This document shows positions 9,534 to 18,398 of a stretch of 64,000 bases of DNA, in pieces. A program made the translations under genes and the position numbers. Origin of the DNA: Chryseobacterium geocarposphaerae (GTDB lineage Bacteria > Bacteroidota > Bacteroidia > Flavobacteriales > Weeksellaceae). The stretch lies in NCBI RefSeq assembly GCF_002797535.1, contig NZ_PGFD01000002.1, forward strand, positions 1 through 64,000, in the 5' to 3' direction. The notes below the pieces were generated by a model. It was not told where the DNA came from, ran no database searches, and saw nothing but the letters and a program-made list of their open reading frames with translations. Position 1 is the first letter of the stretch. Each line of letters opens with the position of its first letter.

Positions 9534-10118
9534 TTAAATGTTTTTTAAAATTTGTTTTACCAATTCTTCTACCGAAATACTTGGATTTTGTTTAATTATT
9601 TTATCTGCAATTTTCTCACTCATTCGTTTAGGAATTCCCAAAACTTCTAATGCAGATAACGATTCTTCCTTAATTTTATTATTTACAAATGTAGAAATAT
9701 TTTCTTCTGAAGTGTTGAATTTTTGGACTTTATCTTTCAAATCAACAATAATTCTTTCAGCTGTTTTAGCCCCTATTCCTTTAGCCTTTTGAATCAGGGC
9801 ACTATTGCCGGAAAGGACTGCAGAAGCGATTTCGTTAAGGCTGAAAGTAGAGAGTAAGATCAAGGCAGAAACGGCACCAACACCGTTAACGCTTATTAAC
9901 AAATTAAACATTTCTTTTTCGGAACGAGTGTTAAAACCGAAAAGTAAATGAGCGTCTTCCCGGATAATCTGCTGTATAAATAAAAAAGTTTCTTGATTCA
10001 GAAGAAGTTTTTGCGAGGTTAGCAAGCTGATTCCCACATAATAACCTACACCCTGCACATTAATTACTGCATACGTAGGGGTAAGCTCCTGAACAGTTCC
10101 TTGTAAAGAAAATATCAT
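9534..10118 (-). CDS. ruvA: Holliday junction branch migration protein RuvA
   Basis: DNA-binding subunit of the RuvAB complex, which moves Holliday junctions during recombination repair. At 194 residues it has the usual length: an OB-fold N-terminal domain (MIFSLQGTV...), two helix-hairpin-helix motifs (LISVNGVGAVSALILLS and KAKGIGAKTAERIIVDLKDK, around residues 75-125) and a small C-terminal domain that contacts RuvB. ruvB is not in this window. It has its own promoter just upstream and is tightly followed by sprA, an unrelated gene, so both are likely one transcript. Confidence 0.97.
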   Translation of the reverse strand: MIFSLQGTVQELTPTYAVINVQGVGYYVGISLLTSQKLLLNQETFLFIQQIIREDAHLLFGFNTRSEKEMFNLLISVNGVGAVSALILLSTFSLNEIASAVLSGNSALIQKAKGIGAKTAERIIVDLKDKVQKFNTSEENISTFVNNKIKEESLSALEVLGIPKRMSEKIADKIIKQNPSISVEELVKQILKNI

Positions 10119-10137
10119 GATTAATTTTTAAAACTCC

Positions 10138-10145
10138 CAAATATA
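10138..10145 (-). promoter_or_regulatory. ruvA-sprA promoter (-7 box)
   Basis: Minus-strand TATATTTG is an exact match to TAnnTTTG and ends about 20 bases before the ruvA start. No convincing TTG is seen at the usual -33 distance. It lies between the maeB start side terminator and ruvA, so it is the likely start of the ruvA-sprA transcript. Confidence 0.55.
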
Positions 10146-10231
10146 GCAAATTAAACTAAGTAATGTTTTCATTTCACGGACGAATGATTTTTAACTTAAT
10201 TTTCTATCAAAAACCCAATGGAATCTTCAAA

Positions 10232-10260
10232 TAAAAAAAGACTCCAAAAATCTGGAGCCT
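10232..10260 (-). terminator. Terminator after maeB
   Basis: Read on the minus strand, GGCTCCA and TGGAGTC form a 7-bp stem around an ATTTT loop, followed by a run of seven T. It starts 34 bases beyond the maeB stop codon. Confidence 0.75.
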
Positions 10261-10293
10261 TTTATTCATTTTTGCTATAAAGCAATATCAATA

Positions 10294-12588
10294 TTATTTT
10301 TTATCCTTTTTTTCTCTTCTTTGAGCATCAAGAACTGCAACAGTAGCCAGGTTTACAATTTCGTCTACGCTCGAACGCATTTGCAAAACGTGAACAGGCT
10401 GTTTCAGACCCATCAGGATTGGCCCAATCACTTGTGCCACTTTCATTCCTCTGATAATTTTGTAAGATAAATTTGCAGATTCAAGATTCGGGAAGATAAA
10501 AGTATTGGCAGGAGTTGTTTCCAGTTTCGAGAAAGGATAGTCGCTCAAATGATCTGAATTCATGGCAAAATCCGGCTGAATTTCTCCGTCTACAATCATT
10601 TTAGGATATTTCTCATGAAGGATGCTTACTGCTTTTGCTACTTTTTTAGACGTATCGGAAATTGCTGCAAAGTTTTCAAATCCAAGCATGGCAATTCTCG
10701 GTTCGATAGCGAAAGATTTCACCGTAAATTCAGCCATTTTAGCAATATTTACAAGATCTTCTGCTGTAGGATTTTGATTAATCGAGGTATCTGCAAAGAA
10801 AATCGGCTTTTTCTCAGATAAGATCATCATCATTGCCGCTACTTTATCTACTCCTTTCTCCTTTTCAATAATCTCTAAAACCGGTCTTAATACTGAAGTA
10901 TAATTTTTAGAGAAACCGATAATCAATCCGTCTGTATCTCCATGCTTCAGCATTAAGGGACCAAAATAATCTCTCTGGCGAACGAATCTTTTGGCTTTAT
11001 ACTCGTTCATTCCTTTTCTTTGACGAAGCTTCCAAAGTGTTTCTCTGTATTTCTTTCTGTTTTCTTTCTGATCATCATCACTTGGATCTATAATCGGAAC
11101 ATCAAGACTGATTCCGTAACGCTCCATCTGTTCCTGAATATACTTTTTGTTTCCTAAAAGGCTTGGAAACGCAATTCCTTCTTCATAAAGAATCTGAGCA
11201 GCTTTTAATACATTATATTCTTCAGCATTTCCTAAAGTAATTCTCTTCGGATTGGCTTTAGCACGGCTCTGCATCATTCTTACCAATTTCTCATCTCTTC
11301 CCATTCTGTCGAGAAGGTGATGTTCATATTCTTCGAAATCGCTAATTGTTTTTCTTGCCACACCGCTATCAATTGCAGCTTTAGCTACCGCACTCGATAC
11401 TTTTGTAATCAATCTGTTATCAAATGGCTTCGGAATAAAATATTCTCTTCCAAATTGTAAATTCTGAACATTATAAGCCAAAATTACAGCTTCAGGAACC
11501 GGTTCTTTCGCCAGATTAGCAATCGCATGAACAGCTGCTAACTTCATTTCTTCATTAATTCCTTTTGCCTGAACATCTAATGCGCCACGGAAAATATATG
11601 GGAAACCAAGAACGTTATTAACCTGATTAGGATAATCACTTCTACCTGTCGCCATGATCACATCTTTACGGGTTTCAAGCGCCAGATCGTAAGCAATTTC
11701 CGGATCTGGGTTTGCCAAAGCGAAAACAATAGGATTTTCGTTCATGCTCAACAGCATTTCAGGAGTCATTACATTTCCTTTTGACAGCCCTACAAAAACA
11801 TCGGAACCTTTTACGGCATCTTCCAATGTTTCAATATCTGTATTAGCGATAAAATCTAATTTTTCAGGAGTAAGATTTTCTCTTTTATGATTAATAACTC
11901 CTTTACTGTCGCACATCAATACATTTTCTTTCTTCAATCCCAAAGAAATGTACAGGTTGGTACAAGCAATTGCTGCCGCTCCTGCTCCGTTTACCACCAT
12001 TTTTACTTCTTCGATTTTTTTGTTGGCGATTTGCAAAGAATTGATTAATGCTGCCGCAGAAATAATTGCTGTTCCGTGCTGGTCATCGTGCATTAAAGGA
12101 ATATCCAGTTCTTCTTTCAGCCTTTGTTCAATATAAAAAGCTTCAGGAGCTTTAATATCTTCAAGGTTGATTCCTCCAAAAGTTGGCGCAATCCCTTTTA
12201 CAATATCAATAAATTTATCCGGATCTTTTTCATCGATTTCAATATCAAATACATTAATATCTGCAAAAATCTTGAATAAAAGACCTTTTCCTTCCATTAC
12301 AGGCTTCGAAGCTTCTGCTCCAATATCACCTAATCCCAAAACAGCAGTACCATTAGAAATAACAGCTACCAGATTTCCTTTTCCTGTATAATCATAAACT
12401 GTTTCCGGCTTTTCATGAATTTCCATACAAGGAACTGCAACCCCCGGTGAATATGCCAATGACAAATCTCTCTGAGATGAGTGCGGTTTTGAAGGAATAA
12501 CTTCGATTTTTCCTTTAGGTTCTGTTTTATGATAGTCTAACGCGGCCTGGTTAAAGTTCTTCTCGTCGCGGTTATTTTTACTTGACAT
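10294..12588 (-). CDS. maeB: NADP-dependent malic enzyme (malic/PTA fusion)
   Basis: Converts malate to pyruvate and CO2 with NADP, supplying pyruvate and reducing power. The 764-residue protein has the MaeB layout: an N-terminal malic enzyme domain (about residues 1-430, with YSPGVAVPC, the NGTAVLGLGDIG block and DDQHGTA) and a C-terminal phosphate-acetyltransferase-like domain (about 440-760) that in relatives binds acetyl-CoA as a regulator and is usually not catalytic. The gene stands 18 bases after the kinase-like gene at 12606 and ends in a terminator. From memory the order maeB-ruvA-sprA is conserved in flavobacteria. Confidence 0.95.
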   Translation of the reverse strand: MSSKNNRDEKNFNQAALDYHKTEPKGKIEVIPSKPHSSQRDLSLAYSPGVAVPCMEIHEKPETVYDYTGKGNLVAVISNGTAVLGLGDIGAEASKPVMEGKGLLFKIFADINVFDIEIDEKDPDKFIDIVKGIAPTFGGINLEDIKAPEAFYIEQRLKEELDIPLMHDDQHGTAIISAAALINSLQIANKKIEEVKMVVNGAGAAAIACTNLYISLGLKKENVLMCDSKGVINHKRENLTPEKLDFIANTDIETLEDAVKGSDVFVGLSKGNVMTPEMLLSMNENPIVFALANPDPEIAYDLALETRKDVIMATGRSDYPNQVNNVLGFPYIFRGALDVQAKGINEEMKLAAVHAIANLAKEPVPEAVILAYNVQNLQFGREYFIPKPFDNRLITKVSSAVAKAAIDSGVARKTISDFEEYEHHLLDRMGRDEKLVRMMQSRAKANPKRITLGNAEEYNVLKAAQILYEEGIAFPSLLGNKKYIQEQMERYGISLDVPIIDPSDDDQKENRKKYRETLWKLRQRKGMNEYKAKRFVRQRDYFGPLMLKHGDTDGLIIGFSKNYTSVLRPVLEIIEKEKGVDKVAAMMMILSEKKPIFFADTSINQNPTAEDLVNIAKMAEFTVKSFAIEPRIAMLGFENFAAISDTSKKVAKAVSILHEKYPKMIVDGEIQPDFAMNSDHLSDYPFSKLETTPANTFIFPNLESANLSYKIIRGMKVAQVIGPILMGLKQPVHVLQMRSSVDEIVNLATVAVLDAQRREKKDKK

Positions 12589-12605
12589 AGAATTTTATTT
12601 TTTAT

Positions 12606-13457
12606 TTAAAGTATATATTTAATGTGGTAATCTACCAAACTCTCGATAGGCTTCTGAACGATGCGTCCCACATTTAAATGAAGCTCTGCAGCAACAGAGC
12701 GTAGAATATTTTCATAATAATAAGCTATAGAACCAATAAAATTGATTTCAGCTTCTTTGGATTCCTCATAGGGAATAACCTGATAATCGAAAAAATTCAT
12801 CATTTCATCGAAAACCATTTTCTGAAAGTAAGAATGGTCCTTTCTTTCTACAACAAATTTATTGAAATTTGCTAAATAAGCATTGGGTCTTGGTGTATGA
12901 TACATATTTTTCAATGTTTCATCCACAGTAAGCTTATACGTTTTTTCAAACTCGCAAGACAGATCATCAGGAAGTTTTTGCATAAAGAATCTTCGCACCA
13001 GTTGTTTCCCGATGGCACTTCCGCTTCCTTCGTCACCAACAAGATACCCCAGTGAAGGAAGCTTTATTTTTAAATTTTCTCCGTCAAAATAACAAGAATT
13101 GGAACCTGTTCCCAAAATACAAACAATGGTTGGCTTACCGTTATACGCAGCATACGCCGCAGCAGTAAGATCTTCTTTTACAATAATCTCTGCATTGGTG
13201 AAAACTCTCCCCACTTCTTCTTCAATCGTTATGCAGTTTTGTCTCACGCCACAGCCAGAACCATAAAAAAAGATCCTGGTAATAGAGTTTTTAACCGATG
13301 TTAAGCTTGTATTTTTCTCAATTTCGGGGACTATAAGCTCTTTGCTGATAAAATTGGGGTTAAAACCAATGGTTTCGGTCTTTAAGAAAACATTTTTGAA
13401 GTCATCCAGAATTACCCAATCAGATTTAGTTGAACCACTATCAACAATAGCAACCAT
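12606..13457 (-). CDS. BadF/BadG/BcrA/BcrD-type ATPase, N-acetylglucosamine kinase-like
   Basis: ASKHA-fold protein of 283 residues, close in length to eukaryotic and bacterial N-acetylglucosamine kinases. It has the phosphate-1 loop DSGSTKSDW (residues 6-14), the phosphate-2 loop GTGSNS (116-121) and GDEGSGSAIG (141-150), which matches the sugar-kinase subgroup of this family rather than the Fe-S dehydratase activators, whose cysteine cluster is absent. Likely role: phosphorylation of GlcNAc from chitin or wall turnover; the sugar MFS transporter at 15273 would fit. It probably starts the transcript that continues into maeB. Confidence 0.8.
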   Translation of the reverse strand: MVAIVDSGSTKSDWVILDDFKNVFLKTETIGFNPNFISKELIVPEIEKNTSLTSVKNSITRIFFYGSGCGVRQNCITIEEEVGRVFTNAEIIVKEDLTAAAYAAYNGKPTIVCILGTGSNSCYFDGENLKIKLPSLGYLVGDEGSGSAIGKQLVRRFFMQKLPDDLSCEFEKTYKLTVDETLKNMYHTPRPNAYLANFNKFVVERKDHSYFQKMVFDEMMNFFDYQVIPYEESKEAEINFIGSIAYYYENILRSVAAELHLNVGRIVQKPIESLVDYHIKYIL

Positions 13458-13541
13458 ATATTACATTTTAGTTTAAGGATGCTAAATTATGAATTTATCT
13501 TTAAACCGTCTTATAAACACATGATAAGCTTTTTAAAATTA

Positions 13542-13805
13542 CTAATGTTTTATATCAGTTTTTTTCTCGTTGAATTGTATAAGCCAATCTTCTATTTCAT
13601 CTTCTAAATAGGAAGTCTGCAAAATCATTGCATTGATAAAATCATCCGGAACAGGTTCTCCGTTGGAGTTCTCAAGATTCCATAGCTCATCAGACATATT
13701 TTCGTACTCTGTGTACACTCTTTTGAATCTAGTGCTTTGTCTTTCGAGAGCTTCGATATTTTTCTGTTGAAGCTGGAATTTTCTGTATTTGTTTTGACTT
13801 TTCAT
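13542..13805 (-). CDS. Hypothetical charged alpha-helical protein
   Basis: Soluble protein of 87 residues, rich in Glu, Lys, Gln and Asn, with no signal peptide or membrane segment. Predicted to be mostly helical, with a basic N-terminus (KSQNKYRKFQLQQKN) and an acidic C-terminal half. I do not recognise a named domain. It lies alone on the minus strand between the kinase gene and the divergent GtrA gene. Codon use and composition resemble the neighbours, so it is probably a genuine gene. Confidence 0.6.
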   Translation of the reverse strand: MKSQNKYRKFQLQQKNIEALERQSTRFKRVYTEYENMSDELWNLENSNGEPVPDDFINAMILQTSYLEDEIEDWLIQFNEKKTDIKH

Positions 13806-14011
13806 ACAAATATTATTATAGTTTTTGAAAAAGAAATGATAAAAAATACGTTCAAACCCGTATTACAAGATAGAAAAACCGCCCAACACAAGCTGTTGAA
13901 AATGAATTTATTATCAGGTTACTTTTATGTCGCTTTGAATAATAAATTTAAAAAGATTTTTGATTCAAAAAAAATATTTAACAACTTTTTTCACTGTTTA
14001 ACATATAGTTA

Positions 14012-14019
14012 TAAATTTG
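14012..14019 (+). promoter_or_regulatory. Promoter -7 box for the GtrA-acyltransferase genes
   Basis: TAAATTTG matches TAnnTTTG exactly and lies 17 bases before the GtrA start codon. The -33 region is weak. It would drive the two-gene unit at 14037-15224. Confidence 0.5.
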
Positions 14020-14036
14020 CAGTTCATATCAATTGA

Positions 14037-14495
14037 ATGAAAGAGTTACTACTACGTCAAAAACAAATTTTATTCTTCATCATAGCCGGAGGACTCAGTG
14101 CTGTTGTTGAGATTGGAAGTTTTAAAATTTTCAGTATTCAACTTCCCAGAATGCTTCCCCAGGAAACTAACTTTCATGGCATCCATTATCCTTTAAGTAA
14201 TATATTATCTACAAGCTGTGGTATTATTACCAATTATTTCCTGAGCATCTGGTTTGTTTTTGAAAGAGGTAAACATTCAAAAAAGAAGGAATTCGCCTAT
14301 TTTATGATTGTGTCTTTTATTTCAACCTTACTAAGTCTTAGTTTTTTCCAGTTTTTTTACAGCTTCATTTTCAAAGACAATATCAGTTTAGTTTTTTATA
14401 CACTAAGTCCCGAAGTAATTAGTAAAATAGCTGCAATCTTATTAGTTTCGGTACTCAATTATTCAATAAAGAAAAAAGTAATTTTTAACGGATAA
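14037..14495 (+). CDS. GtrA-like membrane protein
   Basis: Small inner-membrane protein of 152 residues with four transmembrane segments: IIAGGLSAVVEIGSF, around 60-80, FMIVSFISTLLSLSF, and the C-terminal ISKIAAILLVSVLNY segment. This is the GtrA/DPMS family fold, whose members help move or present lipid-linked sugars (undecaprenyl- or dolichyl-phosphate sugars) for polysaccharide or glycan modification. The gene overlaps nothing and ends four bases before the acyltransferase, so the two are probably one operon acting on envelope lipids. The specific glycan is unknown. Confidence 0.85.
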   Translation: MKELLLRQKQILFFIIAGGLSAVVEIGSFKIFSIQLPRMLPQETNFHGIHYPLSNILSTSCGIITNYFLSIWFVFERGKHSKKKEFAYFMIVSFISTLLSLSFFQFFYSFIFKDNISLVFYTLSPEVISKIAAILLVSVLNYSIKKKVIFNG

Positions 14496-14498
14496 CCT

Positions 14499-15224
14499 GT
14501 GGGAAAGATTTTAAATTATCTCTGGAGATTTTGGCTTTTGCTTCTGGCGTTTTTTTTAACGATAATTTTCGGAATACCCGTTTATATTTTATCTTTCAGT
14601 AAAAAGCATTATAAATATGCCTATACATGGATCCGATTCTGGAGCTACGGAATGTTCTACGGAATGGGATTAAGGCATGAAATCACAAAGCTTTCTGATC
14701 TGCAGCTTGAAAAAGGAAAGCAGTATGTTATTATTTCCAATCATACTTCTATTATGGACATAATGCTTACCTGCATTTTGTTCCCCCATCATCCAATCTG
14801 CTTTGTTGGAAAAAAAGAGCTGGTAAAAATTCCTATTTTCGGAACAATCTATAAAAGAATCTGTGTAATGGTCGACCGAAGCAGTGCAAGAAGCCGTGCA
14901 GATGTCTATAGAAGGTGTGCTGAAAAAATGGAGGAAGGCTGCAGCATCGTTATCTTTCCTGAAGGAGGAGTTCCTGATGATACCTCTATTATTTTAGACG
15001 AGTTTAAAGACGGAGCATTCACCTTGTCATCCAAACACAATTCGCCTATTGTTATTCATACCTTCATTGGTTTAAAAGAAATTTTCCCTTTTGATAACTC
15101 CAAAGGCTATCCCGGAAAAGTAAAGGTTTTTTACAATGGTATTTTAGCCCCTTCGGATTCTCCGAAAAATTTAAAATTGTCAGCTTTTGAGACAATAAAA
15201 AAAACTTTAGTTAAATACTCTTAA
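14499..15224 (+). CDS. 1-acyl-sn-glycerol-3-phosphate acyltransferase (PlsC-like)
   Basis: Membrane-bound acyltransferase of 241 residues. It has an N-terminal hydrophobic segment (about residues 10-32), the catalytic NHTSIMD motif with His82 and Asp87, and the substrate-binding FPEGG block at 153-157, all in PlsC order. The expected reaction is acylation of lysophosphatidate to phosphatidate in phospholipid synthesis. The start is GTG, three bases beyond the GtrA stop; no better ATG is present upstream. Some relatives acylate other lysolipids such as ornithine lipids, so substrate is inference. Confidence 0.9.
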   Translation: MGKILNYLWRFWLLLLAFFLTIIFGIPVYILSFSKKHYKYAYTWIRFWSYGMFYGMGLRHEITKLSDLQLEKGKQYVIISNHTSIMDIMLTCILFPHHPICFVGKKELVKIPIFGTIYKRICVMVDRSSARSRADVYRRCAEKMEEGCSIVIFPEGGVPDDTSIILDEFKDGAFTLSSKHNSPIVIHTFIGLKEIFPFDNSKGYPGKVKVFYNGILAPSDSPKNLKLSAFETIKKTLVKYS

Positions 15225-15238
15225 TCAAAGAAATAATC

Positions 15239-15246
15239 TATATTTG
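15239..15246 (+). promoter_or_regulatory. Promoter -7 box for the sugar MFS transporter
   Basis: TATATTTG fits TAnnTTTG exactly and sits 26 bases before the transporter start codon, just beyond the acyltransferase stop. No clear -33 element is seen. Confidence 0.5.
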
Positions 15247-15272
15247 TTATTGCGAATTTTTTATTAACAAAT

Positions 15273-16718
15273 ATGTCAAACTATTCTAAACAAACTAACT
15301 GGGGACAGTTTATTCCGTTAGTTACTGTATTTTTTTTCTGGGGTTTTGTTGCAGCCAGTAATGATATCCTAATCCCGGTTTTCAAAAAGGCATTTAATTT
15401 ATCCCAAACCGAAAGTATGCTCGTTCAAATTTGTTTCTACGTTGCATATACGGTAGGTTCATTAATTTATATGTTTATTTCGAAAGGGCTGAAACAAGAC
15501 TTGATCAATAGGATCGGTTATAAAAACGGTTTGATTACCGGATTATTAATTTCAGCTGTGGGAACCTTATTATTTTATCCGGCTGCCAATATGGGATCTT
15601 TCCCTTTAATGATCTCAGGATTATTTATTGTAGGTTTAGGATTTTCGTTACAACAAATTGTAGCCAACCCTCTTGCTATTGAAGTAGGACCTGTAGAAAC
15701 AGGATCTCAAAGATTAACAATGGCAGGTGGGATCAATAATTTCGGAACAACCATCGGTCCTCTAATTGTTTCTTTTGCTATTTTCGGATCTGCTACTGCT
15801 GCTAATACTGAAGTAAGTGTAGAAAGTGTAAAAATTCCTTATCTTATTTTAGGAGTGGCATTTGTTTTAGTGGCTATCATGTTGAAATTTTCTTCACTAC
15901 CAACTATAACACCGACTAATGTTGAGAACACAGATGATTCTACCCCTGGAGAACACAGAAAATCTGCACTTCAGTATCCCCAGCTTATTATGGGGATGAT
16001 CGCGATCTTTGTTTATGTAGGAGTGGAGGTATCTACGGCTAGTAATTTGCCGGCATATATGGAAAAAGATCTAAATTTTGCAACAAAAGACGTAGCACCT
16101 TATATTTCTCTTTACTGGGCTTCTATGATGATCGGACGTTGGACAGGAGCTGTTGACGCTTTCGATTTCAGCGCGGGATTTAAAAAGATTTTAAGATTCT
16201 TAGCTCCTTATTTAGCTTTCGGAGTATTCTTATTAGTGAATGCCATTGCCAAGCATGATCTTACACCTTTCTATGTTTATGGTTTAATTATTATTGTAAT
16301 GATTATTTGTGACGTAATGAGTAAAGGAAATCCTGCAAGAATGCTGCTTATTTTTTCATCTGCAGGAATTGCAGCTTTATTGATAGGGATGCTTACAAAA
16401 GGAATGGTTTCTGTTTATGCATTTACGAGCGTAGGTTTATTCTGTTCTACATTGTGGCCTTGTATTTTTGCGCTTGCTATCAATGGTCTTGGAAAACATA
16501 CCAACCAGGGTTCAGGTTTATTGATCATGATGATTATGGGAGGCGGAATTGTTAGTCTTATTCAGGGATATATTGCAGACCTAACAACAATACATATGAG
16601 TTATATAGTAGGTGTTATTTGTTTTGCTTATTTAGCTTTCTACGCAATCCGTGTAAGTGGTATTTTAAAATCTCAAGGTATAGATCTTGATAAACTCACA
16701 AAAGGAAGTGGTCATTAA
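15273..16718 (+). CDS. Sugar MFS transporter, FucP/GluP type
   Basis: Inner-membrane major facilitator of 481 residues with about twelve transmembrane segments. The start TVFFFWGFVAASNDILIPVFKK, the block QQIVANPLAIEVGP and the TLWPCIFALAINGLG motif are typical of the FucP/GluP sugar:H+ symporter group, which carries fucose, glucose, galactose or amino sugars. The long cytoplasmic loop between helices 6 and 7 (around residues 210-235) is normal. The GlcNAc kinase-like gene at 12606 suggests an amino-sugar role, but the exact sugar cannot be told. The last 11 bases overlap the DUF3810 gene. Confidence 0.88.
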   Translation: MSNYSKQTNWGQFIPLVTVFFFWGFVAASNDILIPVFKKAFNLSQTESMLVQICFYVAYTVGSLIYMFISKGLKQDLINRIGYKNGLITGLLISAVGTLLFYPAANMGSFPLMISGLFIVGLGFSLQQIVANPLAIEVGPVETGSQRLTMAGGINNFGTTIGPLIVSFAIFGSATAANTEVSVESVKIPYLILGVAFVLVAIMLKFSSLPTITPTNVENTDDSTPGEHRKSALQYPQLIMGMIAIFVYVGVEVSTASNLPAYMEKDLNFATKDVAPYISLYWASMMIGRWTGAVDAFDFSAGFKKILRFLAPYLAFGVFLLVNAIAKHDLTPFYVYGLIIIVMIICDVMSKGNPARMLLIFSSAGIAALLIGMLTKGMVSVYAFTSVGLFCSTLWPCIFALAINGLGKHTNQGSGLLIMMIMGGGIVSLIQGYIADLTTIHMSYIVGVICFAYLAFYAIRVSGILKSQGIDLDKLTKGSGH

Positions 16719-17766
16719 TATCAGTAAAATATATACGAAGAAAAGATTTTGGGCGGGTTTATTACTTGCCCAATTTCTTTTGTTTTTAGCTTTTTCGAAA
16801 TCAGTTTGGATGATTTCATTTTTTGAAAGACTTTTTGAAATACAAAAAAAAACGCATCAACATCTTTTTTCATGGCTGCCTTTTTCTTTGGGTGATATAC
16901 TGTATATACTTTTAGGAATTTTTATTCTATATTCCATCATTAAGCTCTTTAAAAAGAAAGACAGGAATACAACCATCATTAGATTTCTTTTGATCATTAA
17001 TATCCTTTATTTCTGTTACCAGCTATTTTGGGGAATGTTATATTTTCAAACCCCAATTCTCCACAAGCTTTCAAGTCAGAAAGAACCCGATATCAGTAAA
17101 GCAAAAGTATTGGCTCTTCAATATCTCGAAAAATGTAAAGCAAGCAGAAAGATGGTACGTGAAGATAAAAACGGAGTCTTCATTATTTCCGATCTCAATG
17201 CTGTTCAAACTGAAATCCTTTTGAGACAAAAGACAATCCCTCAATATATTTCCTCTAAAAAGGCTTCTCTTGTTAATTCATTTAAGCCAAGTCTTTTTAA
17301 AAATGTCATGAGCTTTACCGGCATATTGGGATACTATAATCCTTTCACAGCAGAGGCTCAATACAACTCAGAACTTCCTGCCACATTAATTCCTTTTACT
17401 TCCGCCCACGAAAGCTCCCATCAATTAGGCTTTGCCAGGGAACAGGAAGCTAATTTTATCGGTTATTTGATAGGGATTAGCTCAACAAATTCCGACCTGC
17501 GTTACAGTACCGAATACTTCACTTTAAAAAGCCTTTTAAGGTTCATAATCGAAGAAGACCCTGATTTTGTAAAATCAATACAAAAAAACTATTCTGAAGG
17601 AATGAAAAGAGACCGGGCATTTGAAAAGGCATTCATGCTGAAACATCAAAGCTGGCTGGATGATTTCTTTGGATTTACCAATAATTTGTTTCTTAAAAGT
17701 AACCAGCAGGAGGGTTCTATCACCTATTCTTATTTTATCGACCTACTATTGAATTACGAGAAATAG
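16708..17766 (+). CDS. DUF3810 membrane protein with HExxH motif
   Basis: Membrane protein of about 352 residues with three N-terminal transmembrane segments (roughly residues 15-35, 62-80 and 92-112) and a large domain beyond. That domain carries SAHESSHQLGF, a zinc-metallopeptidase HExxH motif at about 234-238, and Glu in REQEAN at about 247, a plausible third zinc ligand. This matches the DUF3810 family, whose function is unknown to me. No ATG is available; TTG at 16687 and GTG at 16708 are candidates, and I chose GTG because it overlaps the transporter stop by only 11 bases. Translational coupling to the transporter is likely. Confidence 0.8.
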   Translation: MVINISKIYTKKRFWAGLLLAQFLLFLAFSKSVWMISFFERLFEIQKKTHQHLFSWLPFSLGDILYILLGIFILYSIIKLFKKKDRNTTIIRFLLIINILYFCYQLFWGMLYFQTPILHKLSSQKEPDISKAKVLALQYLEKCKASRKMVREDKNGVFIISDLNAVQTEILLRQKTIPQYISSKKASLVNSFKPSLFKNVMSFTGILGYYNPFTAEAQYNSELPATLIPFTSAHESSHQLGFAREQEANFIGYLIGISSTNSDLRYSTEYFTLKSLLRFIIEEDPDFVKSIQKNYSEGMKRDRAFEKAFMLKHQSWLDDFFGFTNNLFLKSNQQEGSITYSYFIDLLLNYEK

Positions 17767-17780
17767 TTAGTAGTATATAC

Positions 17781-17880
17781 AAAAAAGAATCGTATCAGGC
17801 GATACGATTCTAAAAACACAAATGATGAAAAAAAATTTATTACCTTGACTTGTTCCCTCATTCAAGGCGTTGTAAAAATA
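17781..17880 (-). ncRNA. Candidate small RNA with terminator
   Basis: A 10-bp perfect stem (GAATCGTATC / GATACGATTC, 17787-17810) is followed on the minus strand by six T, so it ends a leftward transcript, although the neighbouring protein gene runs rightward. Upstream on the same strand lie a second stem CCTTGA...TCAAGG (about 17841-17867) and TATTTTTA at 17879-17872, one base off the -7 consensus. Because the tRNA transcript already ends at 18174, a separate short RNA of roughly 85 bases is the simplest reading. No function is inferred. Confidence 0.35.
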
Positions 17881-18173
17881 CAACAATATTTATAAATAAA
17901 AAACTTATTTTTCCTTTTTATTAATTTTTATGAAAATTTTAAGATTTTTTGAATTTATTTTAAGGCTTTTTTAGAATTCGAAATAATTCACCAAAAAGAT
18001 ACTTATTTATTTTAACAAAATAGCAAGATTTGCTTATTAAAAAATATCAAAAGATTTAGAAAGAAGAATTCATTATTTTATACCAAAAGATATTTTATGG
18101 TTAAAACTATACTTCTGAAATATAATCAAACTAAAATGATTATAAAAGAAATACATGTCTTATTATGAATAAA

Positions 18174-18203
18174 AAAACGCAATTATTTCTAATTGCGTTT
18201 TTA
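18174..18203 (-). terminator. Terminator of the tRNA transcript
   Basis: A 12-bp stem AAAACGCAATTA / TAATTGCGTTTT with a four-base loop lies directly beyond the tRNA-fMet 3' end, and on the minus strand continues into a run of T. This ends the two-tRNA transcript. Confidence 0.8.
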
Positions 18204-18204
18204 G

Positions 18205-18277
<73 letters not shown>

Positions 18278-18312
18278 GTGTATTTTTGAGTACCTACCGA
18301 AAGTACTTTTTG

Positions 18313-18386
18313 TAGCGAAGACGGGAATTGAACCCGTGACCTCAGGGTTATGAATCCTGCGCTCTAACCAACTGAGCTACCTCGCC
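18313..18386 (-). tRNA. Elongator tRNA-Met (CAT)
   Basis: A 74-base tRNA on the minus strand starting GGCGAGGTAGCTCAG. Anticodon CAT sits in the loop TTCATAA on the stem CAGGA / CCCTG region, without the three G-C pairs of the initiator. The T arm is GGGTTCAATTCCC. Acceptor pairing includes two G-T wobbles; CCA is not encoded. Adjacent tRNA-fMet would be read from the same promoter. It could instead be a tRNA-Ile with modified CAT anticodon, but the body looks like elongator Met. Confidence 0.85.
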
Positions 18387-18398
18387 TTTTTCGTGGTG

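Larger units (their letters stand above)
17767..18204. other. Intergenic region without a protein gene
   Basis: This very AT-rich stretch separates the DUF3810 gene from two tRNA genes. It holds a terminator-type hairpin oriented to the left (17781-17810), a candidate small RNA (see the separate entry) and the tRNA terminator (18174-18203). A 35-codon frame on the minus strand from 17861 to 17754 runs through the hairpin and into the end of the DUF3810 gene; I do not regard it as coding. From about 17890 to 18170 I see nothing. Confidence 0.55.

Noticed and set aside
13737..14036. Plus-strand frame of 99 codons before the GtrA gene
   Set aside because: It overlaps the minus-strand 87-residue gene and the promoter of the GtrA gene, and its AT-rich composition (many Phe, Lys, Asn, Ile) is that of chance translation.
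17754..17861. Minus-strand frame of 35 codons through the candidate small RNA
   Set aside because: It runs through a terminator hairpin and into the antisense of the DUF3810 gene; more likely a by-product of the RNA.
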